Part shown: in pieces, positions 1-11,560 of the stretch
Numbering within the stretch: the first letter of the stretch is position 1
How the letters are laid out: every line of letters starts with the position of its first letter
Origin: Sepiola atlantica
Lineage: Eukaryota; Mollusca; Cephalopoda; Sepiida; Sepiolidae
DNA length: 64,000 nucleotides
Reading direction: 5' to 3'
Assembly (NCBI GenBank): GCA_963556195.1
Contig: OY744532.1
Location: 103,468,083 to 103,532,082, forward strand
Made by a program: the position numbers and the translations under genes
Notes under the pieces: model-generated
What the model was told of the DNA's origin: nothing
The model's database searches: none
What the model saw: the letters and a program-made list of their open reading frames with translations, nothing else

Positions 1-134
1 ACTTCTTCTGCCAATTTCAAGAACATATGTTTATGGTCTACAAAATATCACTGATATTAATGAAATGCAATCATACTGGAGAACGCGTACACTATAGAGC
101 GAGAACATCATTATTAGTGTTAATTTAAATACAG

Positions 135-135
<1 letters not shown>

Positions 136-185
<50 letters not shown>

Positions 186-190
186 TATAT
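136..190. repeat. (TA)n microsatellite with GA tail
   Basis: Uninterrupted TA dinucleotides are followed by a short GAGAGAGAG block. Immediately downstream, positions 242-256 carry the motif GCAAGTAAGCTACAC, which recurs beside other TA tracts near 5350 and 34089. Open frames across this tract encode only Tyr/Ile alternation and are not genes. Confidence 0.95.
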
Positions 191-436
191 AGAGAGAGAG
201 GGGGAGTGATAGGGAGAGAGTATAATGAAAATATAATGGTGGCAAGTAAGCTACACAGATAGTTATATGTTTGATTCCCTGGGAAATTAGTACGTGAATT
301 CAATTTAATTTAGTGAGCCTGATGAATTTCTTCAAGAAAAAAATAAACATTCCTGTGAAGCTAATTTGTCAAAAGTATACTTACGTACTACTACCAAGCT
401 CTACTCACTATTAAGCACTGTAAAAGTAAATATTGA

Positions 437-438
<2 letters not shown>

Positions 439-499
<61 letters not shown>
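439..499. repeat. (TA)n microsatellite
   Basis: A pure TA dinucleotide run of about 30 units. The sequence between it and the next tract at 962 holds no recognisable gene, only AT-rich DNA with short GT-rich patches at 570-585 and 645-665. Confidence 0.95.
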
Positions 500-505
<6 letters not shown>

Positions 506-959
506 ATCATATAAATTCTTTACATTATAATGTATGTGTATATACATCAAATTCAGGTATGTATAATCGTGTGTGTGTGCGTGTGGGAAGCGAACTTACT
601 ATGCGTTTCTAGGGTGTCAAATATTTTTGTTTTAAATAAGTATATATGTGCATGTGGGTGTGTTTAATCTAGATCTATCATTATTTTTTTTATTAATGTG
701 TATATTTTCACGCGTTACTCATCGAGATAGTGTTGCTTTCAGTTGAAATGATTCCAGATATGTTTACAATAAAACAGACTTCACATACAATCAATGCTTA
801 TTCTCAAAGAAATCAATGTTACATGGTTCCTTTTGAATCTTTTAAATTTCTTTTCTTATTTTTACCAAATTCAGTTTCAGTTGTGTGACTTATCTTACTA
901 CGATATCTGAGAAGTGAACGTCGGAGTCTACCACTTGACGTTAACTGTCTATTTTCAGT

Positions 960-961
<2 letters not shown>

Positions 962-1051
<90 letters not shown>
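962..1051. repeat. (TA)n microsatellite, about 45 units
   Basis: A pure TA run. Frames reading through it on both strands give poly-(Tyr-Ile) peptides, which are artefacts. The stretch from 1052 to 1405 is AT-rich and I recognise nothing in it. Confidence 0.95.
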
Positions 1052-1053
<2 letters not shown>

Positions 1054-1405
1054 AAGAGAATTAAGAAAAACAACCGAGAATGCTGCATATAAATTCGTCA
1101 GACGTCAAAATACCAAAACGACGTAGTTGTAGATAACATTTAAAATTGAAATTCCGGGACATAAGCATCAACGTATTGTATTTACGTTTAATATTTTTAA
1201 ATGTTGTTACTCGTTCCATACGTTATTTATTGTGAGATGTTGTGTGTTTACTAACTAACTTTGATTAAAAGAACATGTCATATATATTCTAATTTATTGT
1301 AATTGCAAGACATGATAACTGTGTTAAAGGCAGTTGTAATGTATTTCTATGTGTTTGTGACAGTTAACTGCCTTTGCTATATTTGGCCACCCCTATTTTA
1401 GGGAC

Positions 1406-1406
<1 letters not shown>

Positions 1407-1480
<74 letters not shown>
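1407..1480. repeat. Compound (TA)n(GA)n microsatellite
   Basis: About 20 TA units pass directly into about 16 GA units. Compound TA/GA tracts of the same polarity recur at 33959-34075 and, as CT/TA, at 56390-56511. Confidence 0.95.
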
Positions 1481-1483
<3 letters not shown>

Positions 1484-1738
1484 AAACGGACTTTTTATTT
1501 TTAGTTATGTAAAACGTGTCATAAATGTATGTCGCAGTTTATACATTCTGAATATCGGAATGGAATCAAAGTATAATACATACTCGTAATTATTGTGACC
1601 AGACACATTTTTTTAACATAGTTCACCCCAAACAAGACAGCTCGCCACTGTAGACGTAAGGGGCTACTGAAAAGAAAGAAAAGGTTAGAAGATCGGGGGG
1701 GTCAACCTAATCTGGGATCTGTGCAACGAGATGTCTGT

Positions 1739-3110
1739 TTACATTAATTTTAAATTTCCGTATGGCAGTACTGTCGGGAAAACAGGGGGCAGGGAGGGAG
1801 TTCCAGAGGCCAGCAGCACGAGGAAACGAGGTATTTGCGTAGAAAGCTCTCCAGAATCTGGGAATCGCCACATTGAATGGATGGGATTTAGTTGATTATT
1901 AAGTTGGTCTAGTGAATTTTCGTCGAAGGGGCACCAGAATAGCCAATTCATCGGAGAATAATCCATTGAAGTATTTGTAAAACAAACATATTGATGCTAC
2001 ATTGCGGCGATGGAACACGGACTTGAGCTTGGTTGACAGTGAGGGACCTATTATGTTGACGACTCTTTTTTGGACTTTGTCAAGGAGGGAGAGACTAGTA
2101 GATGATGCACCAGCCCAGATGTGGCAACAATACTTCATGCATGGACGGATGGTGGCTTTGTAGAGATACAGTATAATGTCAGGTGTAAGGAGTTTACTAG
2201 CACGGTAGAGGGAGCCAACCTTCTTTGCGGCAGCCTTAGCAATGTCTTCAATGTATTTGTTCCAATTCATGTTACCTGTGAAGGTTAGGCTGAAGAGTTT
2301 GAAAGATGAACTCTAAGGTAGGATGCTATTTGCCATGACAATCGGTGGTTTCTTGTAGTTATTGAAGGAAATGAGCTTTGTCTTTGCGACATTAAAAGTT
2401 ACCAACCATTTATGACCCCAATTCACTACAGCCTGGTCATTTTCTAAGGATTCAGCCATTGCCTCAGATATGCTCGCGTCTGTTTAGCCAACATGGCGAG
2501 AGTAAAGCGTGGTGTCGTCACCAAATAAACCAATCTCAGACTCTATGTCATCAGGGATATCGTTTATGTAGATCAGGAACAACAATGGTCTAATGATAGA
2601 TCCCTGTGACGCACCTACATTTATGTCATGTTGCTTAGATGAACGGTCATCCATGAAAACCTGGATTTTTATTTTGGTAAGGAAGGATCTAATTACAGTG
2701 AATAATTACCTAGTAATACCGTATGAGCGTATTTTCAGGAGAAGCCTTTTATTCCATACCTTGTCAAAGGCGTTGGATATATCAAACGCTACTGCCCTAG
2801 CTTCACCTGCCTTGTCGAGTGTATGCTACATGCGTTCTGAGATGACCGTTATGATGTCTGCAGTAGATCGTGCTTGCCTGCATCCATACTGGCGGTCAGA
2901 AAGACTAAGTGCCGTATTATTGCTAGATTGATTAAGGATTCAAAGATTTTCGGCAGTAGACTGATTGGACGGTAGTTCTGAGGATCGGTGCTATTCCCAG
3001 AAGTCTTGTAGACTGGTACAACAGAGGCACTTTTCCAGCTATCGGGGAAGCAATATCCATCTAGGCTTTTGTTGTAGAGTTTGGAGAGGGCAGGGGCCAT
3101 TTCAGCAGAG
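1739..3110 (-). pseudogene. Non-LTR retrotransposon reverse transcriptase relic (jockey/CR1-like)
   Basis: Reading the minus strand from 3110 down to 1740 gives the expected order of a LINE reverse transcriptase in broken frames. At about 3060-2960 there is a segment with FPDSWKSASVVPVYK and DPQNYRPISLLP, the first RT motifs. Around 2600-2490 comes a GASQGSIIRPLLFLIYINDIP-like stretch followed by FGDD, the variant of the catalytic F/YADD box. At 2270-1900 lies the C-terminal thumb region with LLTPDIILYLYKATIRP, YCCHIWAGA, LLDKVQKRVVNIIG and HRRNVASICLFYKYF. These motifs are typical of jockey/CR1-type LINEs. The frame changes several times and no endonuclease is visible upstream, so this is a 5'-truncated dead copy. 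Clade assignment is from memory of motif style only. Confidence 0.85.
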
Positions 3111-3528
3111 CATTTCTTTATTACTATGTAGGTATAAGATCAGGGAGAGAGATAATGTAACGTTAGTGAGAGATAATCCCAGCAGAGTGATCGGTTATTA
3201 AGAAAAATACAAAATAATAGCGTAATATTTATTACTCAAAGTGTGTATTAAAGATGATCCGAACAACATCGGTACCGTCGCTTTCAAGATCCTAACAAAG
3301 ATTTGACTAAAGTACCGGCATCATTTGCAAGTAGATATACCCAATTAGAAAAAAAAGAATGAAACTTAAAAGAAAATCGAAATATCGTAAGACAATAAAC
3401 ATACCGCGAAAATAGCCATCTTTAGGGAATACAGACATGAACAAGAACTAAAAATACTTCCGGTAAAGAGATACAATTGGTTTGGATTTTGGAACCAGCG
3501 GTACCGATGCTATTCCGCCAAAACATTA

Positions 3529-3666
<138 letters not shown>

Positions 3667-3758
3667 TGTTAAAGTGAATCATTTCGGTAAGAAATCTGAG
3701 TATGAGAGTTTAATGCAGAACACATGGCAATAATAAAATATCGAAAGACAAAATCAAC

Positions 3759-3932
3759 ATACACATCGTAGTTGTCAGGACTATACTTTTTTTCGACTTG
3801 CTGGCCTCTTCAAAATGTAAACGGGACAACTACATGTTGGAAATAAATATCAATATATAGTTTTTCCTGTTTGCATTTTGGAGAAGCCAGGAAGTCTAAA
3901 TAAATTATAGTACTGGCAACTACAATGTATAG
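3759..3932. repeat. Foldback (inverted repeat) between TA tracts
   Basis: The left arm, about 3759-3822, contains GACTTGCTGGCCTCTTC, and the right arm, about 3869-3932, contains GAGAAGCCAGGAAGTC. The arms are imperfectly complementary over about 64 bp with a 46-bp loop. The outer parts CGTAGTTGTCAGGACTATA and TATAGTACTGGCAACTACA also pair. It sits between two large TA tracts, like several other hairpins in this window. Confidence 0.75.
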
Positions 3933-3957
3933 ATGCTTTTCTTCTTTCTATATGTTA

Positions 3958-3979
3958 TATCTATCTATCTATATATCTA

Positions 3980-4039
<60 letters not shown>

Positions 4040-4069
4040 TAACTATATATACATACATATATATATATA

Positions 4070-4103
<34 letters not shown>
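3958..4103. repeat. Compound (CTAT)/(CT)/(TA) microsatellite
   Basis: TCTA units, then CT units, then a long TA tract with occasional CA and GC substitutions. The following 4104-4520 is AT-rich DNA with no recognisable gene. Confidence 0.9.
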
Positions 4104-4105
<2 letters not shown>

Positions 4106-4519
4106 TCTATGATCCATTCTATGTATTAATTTCAAGATGGTTTGTAATGTTCTTACTGTACTGCATGTTTTAGGAATCTTAAACGTTATTTCTGCGCATA
4201 GTTCATGTTTTTTTTAATTCTCTTATTTTCTTTTTAGCGGACGTTATATTGTTTTATCTTGTGTGATTTCAATTGTTTTGAAACTTCGATTTTCCTTCTT
4301 TTACAACTCTCTTAATCTTGATCAGAAACCGTGCATTTAAAAAATATGCACGTTTTGTTGTTGCTTCGAAACATGCAGCTAAGAAAAAATGTCTGTTGTG
4401 TTTACTAATCCAGGTTTTATGCAGGTTAATCTCTCCTTAGAAAACGAACGTCATCCAAACCAAAAAAATATACACGCAAATGCGTACACATAAACAGAAG
4501 AAGAAATCAGGAAATGATA

Positions 4520-4522
4520 ATA

Positions 4523-4562
<40 letters not shown>

Positions 4563-4577
4563 CATACACGAATGCAG

Positions 4578-4632
<55 letters not shown>

Positions 4633-4638
4633 AAATAT

Positions 4639-4706
<68 letters not shown>
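4520..4706. repeat. (TA)n-(CA)n-(TA)n microsatellite cluster
   Basis: Two TA blocks flank a (CA)n block at about 4579-4599. Downstream at 4777-4815 is a GC-richer segment (AACGTTTCGCCC, TTTCGCCTTTATCAAG), a unique core between TA tracts with an unknown function. Confidence 0.9.
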
Positions 4707-4708
<2 letters not shown>

Positions 4709-4961
4709 ATAGATGACAGGATAAAACATCCGACGGTATGAGATTAAACATAGAAAAAGGGAAAGATCAGTGAGCTCAACGTTTCGCCCAACTGTTATTT
4801 CGCCTTTATCAAGATCGAACGAAAAATGCGAAATGTAACAAGATACGAGAAAGTCTGTAGATTATGGGAAATATATATAGTGGTGACGTTTAACATTTAT
4901 GTAGAGAGAGAAAATATGCAAACATGTACAAAATCACAGATAAATACATAACGTATAAATA

Positions 4962-4962
4962 C

Positions 4963-5013
<51 letters not shown>
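4962..5013. repeat. (TA)n microsatellite
   Basis: A TA run followed by a 250-bp unique core (about 5020-5260) and another TA run. The core contains a weak inverted repeat between GTTCCGGGGAACTTGG and neighbouring sequence; no coding content is recognised. Confidence 0.9.
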
Positions 5014-5261
5014 CTAAGGACTGCTGTTTCATTGTATCACGGCATGTTAGCGTTTTTAGTTGAGTGTCAAGATTATAGCTCAAAAGTAGGGAAAATTGTG
5101 TTTTTTGTAACGGTTCCGGGGAACTTGGTTTTCATCAAGAACAGACATACGTTTAACGCAAGGTGTAACTCGACATTCACTTTTGTTGGAAAGCTTCATC
5201 AACAAGTCGAGTGCAATATGAATATACAGGCATTTGCATCCCTTATATACATATACATCGA

Positions 5262-5263
<2 letters not shown>

Positions 5264-5331
<68 letters not shown>
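5264..5331. repeat. (TA)n microsatellite with adjacent shared motif
   Basis: A TA run of about 34 units. The copy of GCAAGTAAGCTACAC at 5350-5364 lies 19 bp beyond its right end, as it does beside the tracts near 190 and 34075. Confidence 0.95.
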
Positions 5332-5333
<2 letters not shown>

Positions 5334-5504
5334 ATTTATTAAAAAATTTGCAAGTAAGCTACACCGTCATATTTCGCCTTTAATTTCCGAAGTAAAGCAT
5401 TTAAACTAACTCTTCCCGATTCACTGGTACTTTTCAAGTGATTATTGAAAATAATGTTAACGTAATGTAATATTTTTTAGTATAAGTAAATATATATATT
5501 AAAT

Positions 5505-5506
5505 AT

Positions 5507-5580
<74 letters not shown>
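5505..5580. repeat. (CA)n/(TA)n microsatellite
   Basis: A short CA block runs into TA units with a single CA interruption. Sequence 5581-5905 is unique AT-rich DNA with no recognisable gene. Confidence 0.9.
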
Positions 5581-5584
<4 letters not shown>

Positions 5585-5906
5585 ACGCAGGCCTCGTTAA
5601 TATATACTGAACTTTCTCTTTTTTAAATGTTCCTTGTTAGTTTCCTGACGCGGCAAGCGAGTTTTCGAGAGATGGCCGATAAAACAACACTCGGAGCAAT
5701 ACAATTAAAATTAATACTCGAAAACTAACAAGACAAATTCCAAAAATATTAATGTTCTGTAGTCTTCAACGAGGTGTGCACCATAAATATGTGTTGCATA
5801 AATGTCAATTGCACATGTGAATACACTTATATTGAATATACACCTACTAGTAAGTCTTCGTTTTCAGGGGCAAACATGCACACTGATAGCGAGTTTCTTT
5901 TACTTT

Positions 5907-5909
<3 letters not shown>

Positions 5910-5955
<46 letters not shown>
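5910..5955. repeat. (TA)n microsatellite
   Basis: About 22 TA units, followed by a GCTAGCTTGCTAGCTTGATAGATAGATAG stretch rich in short self-complementary words. I see no gene in 5990-6440. Confidence 0.9.
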
Positions 5956-6442
5956 CTATTTAGAGATAGCTAGCTTGCTAGCTTGATAGATAGATAGATT
6001 GACCTAAGTAAATAGCGAGAAAGACAAAGTGAGGGAGAAGAAAGAAGCAGAAATATAGTGAAATAGACGGCGAGATTTTTCTACGTATACCAACATTCCT
6101 CACTTGTATTGTATTATATTTAAAAAAGGAAAATATTTTTTTCATTTTTTTTTAAAACATCGAAGCACAACATTCGATGTTTCTAGACTTCTGCTTTTAC
6201 AACTAAGCAATGGAGATATTTATTAACTATTATTTTAAAATAACATATATTAAAGCAAATTACAATTATATGTGCAAAATATTGACAACAGGCCTAGACT
6301 TCTTACGAAAGAGACATAAGAAGTAAGAAATACTTCAATTAAAGTCATAAGAGATGATCCAGCTGAATACACATTTATTTTTTAGGTACATTTTCATCTG
6401 ACGTTATGTAAACGTACAGAAACACACTTTATTTTCAACTTA

Positions 6443-6741
6443 TAATATAACGAGCACATTCTCTGTCTGTCAGTATGTCTGTCCTAAAGAATGTTTGTAA
6501 ACGGGAGTGGGGGGAGGTAATTTAATTAATTTCAAAGTCAGAAACATAACAAATACATTGGGGCACATATTAACAACTAAATAAACAACGTTATATAACA
6601 AGCACTTTCTCTGTCTGTCTGTTTGTCTGTCTATCTGTTTGTCTGTCCGTCCTGGAGAATGTATGTAAGCTGGACAGTGGGTAATTACTATTTAATTAAT
6701 TTCAAACTCAGAAACATAACATAAGGGCACATATTAACGAC
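6443..6741. repeat. Diverged tandem duplication, about 150 bp x 2
   Basis: Two consecutive copies (about 6443-6585 and 6592-6741) share CTCTGTCTGTC, the pair GAATGT..GTAA, the stretch TTTAATTAATTTCAAA, TCAGAAACATAACA and GGGCACATATTAAC in the same order. The copies have diverged by substitutions and by expansion of the GTCTGT block in the second copy. Confidence 0.8.
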
Positions 6742-6744
6742 GCT

Positions 6745-6824
6745 GAAGCCGTGATTCGAACTCGCAACCTTAACGTCAAAAAGTAATCATGTTTCATACG
6801 CTACCACTGGACTACCGTCACAAG
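6745..6824 (-). repeat. tRNA-like SINE head
   Basis: On the minus strand the segment carries an RNA polymerase III A-box-like TAGTCCAGTGGTAGCG (6799-6814) and a B-box-like GAGTTCGAATCAC (6751-6763), spaced about as in a tRNA. The ends do not form an acceptor stem, so it is not a functional tRNA. It is most simply the head of a tRNA-derived SINE. Its right end abuts the tandem duplication. Confidence 0.5.
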
Positions 6825-7078
6825 TTAACAAAACGATTTTGACTTAACTACTTAAAGAAATGTGTTTTTCACTTCTTTTAGTTAGCAATGAATGATAGTA
6901 TAAAAGCTGGTTTTTCGATATAGTTTGGGATCTACAATATTACCCGTCTTAAAATGATCTTTAACAGGATGCGATTCTTTAATATGTTCCTAAAACATTG
7001 TTGATATTTCTCAGGAAGATACTTGCAGACAAACACAATGATTTGCTCAAACGATAATGCGGAGATTTCCTTGCACCT

Positions 7079-7260
7079 TTGCAGTATGGCTTTTTGATAG
7101 ATCTGGTTATTGAACAGGTTCTAATGAGAAGCATGAAGACGTCTGGAGGTCTTACTCATGGCAGAGGAATGGACGAAAGTTTACTTGTTCTGCGGTTGTT
7201 ATGCAAAAGTCTTGCCCCAGCATTCGACCAACTGACCATTTCTTTATTGCAAATAGTACT
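7079..7260 (+). pseudogene. Fragment with GGLTHGRGM motif, mobile-element associated
   Basis: The plus frame gives a segment with DLVIEQVLMRSMKTSGGLTH and GRGM. I recall similar D-x3-EQ-x-LMR, GGLT-x-GRGM segments from uncharacterised proteins that are multicopy in invertebrate genomes and probably mobile-element borne, but I cannot name the family. The frame continues in-frame to 7369 but loses similarity after about 7250. Treat as a decayed fragment. From 7449 to 7640 the word TGTCAGGAA recurs several times in short order without forming a clear tandem repeat. Confidence 0.35.
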
Positions 7261-7881
7261 TATGTTGTACCTATTTTTTTATGAAATGTCAGGAATTAAT
7301 GTGAAAATTGTTGGCTTGAAAAAGACTACTAAATCTGTGTTTGTAACTTTTGTATTTATATCTGTATAAGAAATAAAGAAAACATGAAAACAATGGCAGG
7401 GGCTAATCATTTTCTAGTGTTAGTTTATTTTTAACCCTATCAGTACTATTGAAGACACTAAGAAAATATAAAGCTGGCTTGGGGTGGGCTCTGTGTCATG
7501 CAAAAGATATTTTTTTATTTCTAATTTACAACATATTTTTTGTCAGGAAACACGTTTATTTTTGTCAGTATTTGTCAGGAATAATGAACCTACTTGTCAG
7601 GAAATGTCAGGAATTTTATGCCTCGAAATTTTAATGTTGTTAAGTTGGATTTTAAAGCTGGCACCCGTTTACCTCTTTCCGCAAGGCTAATTTTGGTAAA
7701 CTTTTTTGTCTGTAAAATGAGTATTCCTGCCCAATATCCAAGTTAAACACCTTTGTTAGCAATTTGCTTGAGTTTTAGCCACATTTTGACTGGACTATCA
7801 ACCTATTAATTTAATACTAAAAAAAAATTAACTTCCTATTTTAAGAAATAATAAAATCAAAAGTCATAATCTTACGAAACA

Positions 7882-7884
<3 letters not shown>

Positions 7885-7940
<56 letters not shown>
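7885..7940. repeat. (TA)n microsatellite
   Basis: About 28 TA units. The surrounding 7640-7880 and 7941-8120 are AT-rich and contain no gene that I recognise. Confidence 0.95.
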
Positions 7941-7942
<2 letters not shown>

Positions 7943-8126
7943 CACTTACATGTGACAGAAAGTTCATCAACAGTATATCATGATTAGACAGGTATACACA
8001 ATAATGTTAAAATATAAAAAAATGTTTTTTTGAAATTCATCAACGTATTAAAGTTGTGTAAACAAAACTGATATAATAACATCTATTCATAATCAATAGA
8101 TTAATCACTAACTATTATCTAGTCCG

Positions 8127-8179
8127 ATAAAGCGGGTAAGACTATGAACTTTAGTAGTTCATAGTCTTACCCGCTTTAT
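8127..8179. repeat. Perfect 24-bp inverted repeat, 5-nt loop
   Basis: The arm ATAAAGCGGGTAAGACTATG... at 8127-8150 is exactly complementary to 8156-8179 around the loop TTAGT. A 24-bp perfect stem in AT-rich DNA is unlikely by chance. It could be a young foldback, a replication-slippage palindrome, or a small-RNA precursor. Nothing else in 8180-8890 is recognisable apart from a short CT-rich tract at 8227-8262. Confidence 0.85.
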
Positions 8180-8894
8180 TCACGCGGGTTTCTGATGTAG
8201 CGAGACGGGCGATCCGTCTATCCATCTCTCTCTCTCTGTCTCTCTATGTCTCTATCTCTCTCACGCATATGTTAGTTTCTTTTCTGATTTTGTTTTCTGT
8301 AACTGCATTTCTTAAAAATATAATTTATAAAACCACAGTCATTGTATTTAAGAGATGATCAAACACCTGGGTCTACAACAACGATGGCGGTGACGACAAC
8401 TTAAATGGCGACTCGGTGTAAAACATATTTATACGCTAATCGGTAAGCCTTACTATAACAATATTTTTGGCTTATATCTGTTGTTGACATTGTATCTTAC
8501 GATTGTTTCTTGAATAAGTTACTTACACGAGGGACTGCATGAAGTTTGCCAACATCTATAAGTGTAACTCGTGGTATAGAACTGCGCAGCTTCTAACTTA
8601 GCACAAACGGAGCTTCCACAAGTAGAATTTATTTCCTAGAACTACCAGGCTGTGAAACAACATAACCGCGGTGCTGTTTCCCAACTGACTACAACATGGT
8701 CGTCTTAAATTCCAATGTAAACGAATTCTTGTTTAGCCGTCGTCTTAAATAATCAAAGTCTGCCCAATTTCAACAATCGTTACCAATCATCACGCTTTTG
8801 CCTCACCGTCCATCTGGCAAACTCATTAACCCTTATCCTCGAATGGCCTTTAGCTCTTGATAAATGGAAACTACTTAGTAAAAATAACAACAAC

Positions 8895-8946
8895 ATAATA
8901 CAGATCTGCAGTTCGATTCGTTATCCACTTCGCCACGGTCACCCTT
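8895..8946 (-). repeat. Truncated tRNA(Arg)-like SINE head
   Basis: The minus strand carries an A-box-like TGGCGAAGTGGATAACG at 8919-8935 followed by GAACTGCAGATC, which resembles the D arm and anticodon arm of tRNA-Arg. Octopus SINEs with tRNA-Arg-type heads are known. No B-box follows, so it is a truncated copy. Confidence 0.45.
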
Positions 8947-9808
8947 CAACGTACGTGTCAACTCTATAGCCAACCCACATATATTGACAATAGACGATTT
9001 ACAGTGAGCTGTTTAATTAGTTAACATAACTGATCGACGCTAACCGGTCAGCTATACTTCTGTATTAATATATACAAGGAGACGAATATTATAGATGTGT
9101 TCACAGACTACTATAATAAAAATGGCGTTGCATATTTTATAGATGTTGAACACTAGAATTAAACATGCATCGTATATTTGAAAAGTTATAAAACCATGCA
9201 AACTGTTCATTTAAATAAATCCTATTTAAAATTCATAAAAGCTGGGGCAATATTTCACGCTGTGTTGGCTCAGAATCGATATAAAAAAATTATTCACGTT
9301 CTTCTTCCATATATAAAATAAAATGAAATAAAATAAAATATTATGTAATGCTAAATAAAACATTCTGTGTTAATATTGCGTTGGTCTTATTTATTAAAGT
9401 TTCTTTCATTGAATTTCTCAATCGAATAGGCATCGACCGTAAAATTATGAAGCTGAATTATATTCGTTATTAATGTGATATGACCGTTTTTCTTTATCGT
9501 ATTATTGTTTTTTACCACAAACGTTTTCGGTCGAGTAACGTTCGATGTCTTAAAGAGAATTGCATGATAATAAATGTTGTTATTACGTGATGCGTCTCTA
9601 CATCTATTTTAATAACAAGCGATAACCTATTACTATACATAAATTGGGTTCATGAACATTTGTTTCCCGGAGGCTTCAATCACACATAATCAATGTTAAA
9701 ATATATATTAGTTCTAGTATTGAGTTATTGCTGATAAAATGTGTTTTACTTGTTCTAATTCACAGTAATGTTTAATTAACTGAACAACTCGCCACTCTCT
9801 CACTTAAC

Positions 9809-9810
<2 letters not shown>
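8947..9810. other. Gene-less AT-rich stretch
   Basis: No coding region, tRNA or repeat that I can name. A short (AAAAT)n-like run occurs at 9318-9340. No open frame here resembles a protein. Confidence 0.7.

Positions 9811-9863
<53 letters not shown>
9811..9863. repeat. (TA)n microsatellite
   Basis: A pure TA run of about 26 units just upstream of the RTE-like LINE. Confidence 0.95.
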
Positions 9864-9865
<2 letters not shown>

Positions 9866-10315
9866 AGCTCTCATTCTGTATGCTGATTAAAGCACTCGTT
9901 AATATTTCTATATATACTCATGAGCGTCTAGGAAATGAGCGCCCCCAAATTCAGCATTGCCGTATGATTTACATAGGTTATGTACACATGTATGGTGTTG
10001 TGAAGGAAAACTCCCATCTATCGTCTCCCCAGGTTGCGGATAGGGGAACGGCCTTTAAATATAAAGGTTAGCTGTGAATATCCAATAAGCAGTGCCGGAC
10101 AAAATCGCGGGTTGCCCTTTCGCAAGGCATAGTACCCGGCAGCCACCCTACCAGGGATACGGTTAAGTACTGGAGCCCAACAGTGCAAAACAAAATCCCT
10201 CAACGGCGGAGTTGTCTGTATGTCAGGCTGCAATGGCGGATGAAGGGTTGCAACCAGTCAGGGGGTTCAGTCGTCTCGGTCTCCGTACCACTGAACATAA
10301 ACCTGCCTGGCCAAG

Positions 10316-10648
10316 ATGATGGGTCTGTTGTTTGTGCACCAACTTATCCATGTTAAACAAATCCACGCACAGGCGTCTCTAGAGGCATCAGTAGTGGGAG
10401 AAGAGTTCACGGAGAAAATGGAAGAAAGTCTGGCGGTGATCGGAAGAACGCGGTGGGGACAGGATTGTGATATCTGGAAGTCTTTAGTGTTCAACCGGGA
10501 CGTCCAGCGGCAGATGTTTAGTTCAGTCGCTACGCTCTTGGATCCGGAGCAAGAGAGTGATCTGGCAGTGGCATCTGTGACTGAGCAGCCCTTTCTAGGA
10601 TCAACTCTGCTCACCCTAAATAGGGAGGGGCTAGAAAAGGTGCCCTAA
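10316..10648 (+). CDS. Leader open frame of RTE-like LINE, unknown
   Basis: An open frame of 110 codons lies in the 5' leader of the LINE, ahead of the endonuclease. It has no recognisable domain or signal peptide. It may be a short first ORF, an inserted segment, or chance openness in GC-richer DNA; a minus-strand frame of similar length overlaps it almost completely, which weakens the coding case. Confidence 0.2.
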   Translation: MMGLLFVHQLIHVKQIHAQASLEASVVGEEFTEKMEESLAVIGRTRWGQDCDIWKSLVFNRDVQRQMFSSVATLLDPEQESDLAVASVTEQPFLGSTLLTLNREGLEKVP

Positions 10649-10738
10649 AATAGTTTGCTTCATCTTAACCTGCCTGTAAAAACCGCTTTCAGGGGGTTTC
10701 ACCTTAATTGCGGTCGAAACAATGAATTAAAATTAAAA

Positions 10739-11530
10739 ATGGCATCATGGAATGTCCGTACCCTACTAGACTTACACTTTTCAAGACCCGAAAGAAGAAC
10801 CGCTCTTGTTGCACGAGAGCTACAGAGACTCAACATCGATATTGCAGCGCTTTCAGAAACCCGCCTGTCAGGTGAAGGGTATCTGCGTGAAGAAGGTGGT
10901 GGCTACACTATTTTCTGAAAGGGCTACGAACCTGACAAGCCGCGACTACATGGGGTCGCTTTTGCTATAAAGAACACTTTGATGCTGAGTGAATTACCTG
11001 TCGGCATAAATGAACGCCTTATGACCCTTAGAGTACAAACAGGGCAAAGTTCCTATGTCACAGTAATCAGCGCATATGTTCCACCCTTGCTGCCGATGAA
11101 CAAACCAAGGAAACATTCTACCAAGACCTGGACATACTACTTTCTGCCATCCCGACTGAAGATAAAATCATTATTCTTGGTGATTTTAATGCGAGAGTTG
11201 GTAGGGATTCTCAAATCTGGAGGGGGACCATTGATACAGAGGGCGTTGGTAAAATAAACCCGAATGGAACACTTCTACTTTCAAAGTGTGCTGAATACAA
11301 TCTAATTGTCACTAACACGCTTTTCAGACAAAGAGACAAATACAAGACCACTTGGCAACACCCGCGATCAAAACATTGGCATCTTATAGAATATATTATT
11401 ATTCGCGCACGTGATAGGAGAGATGTTCTAATTACAAAAGCAGCCCCACTCACCGAGGATAGCTGGACAAACCATCCTTTAGTCTTCTCAATAATGAGAA
11501 TAAAACTGCAGTGTAGGAGGAAAAACCACA
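10739..11530 (+). pseudogene. AP-like endonuclease domain of RTE-like LINE
   Basis: Starts at MASWNVRTLLD and continues through NIDIAALSETRLSGEG (catalytic-site E of the AP-endonuclease fold). A TGA at 10916-10918 interrupts it; the same frame then resumes with GVAFAIKNTL and VTVISAYVP. A frameshift near 11085 moves to a frame with IIILGDFNARVGRD (metal-binding D and N at about 11175-11205) and ends with a degenerate WTNHPLVFSIM, where related endonucleases have the catalytic S/T-D-H. At least one nonsense codon and one frameshift make it non-functional. Confidence 0.85.
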
Positions 11531-11560
11531 ACACCAAAGAGGCTCAAATTCAACACTAAC

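Noticed and set aside
6745..6824. Functional tRNA gene
   Set aside because: A- and B-boxes fit, but the ends do not pair and the anticodon arm is poor; better as a SINE head.
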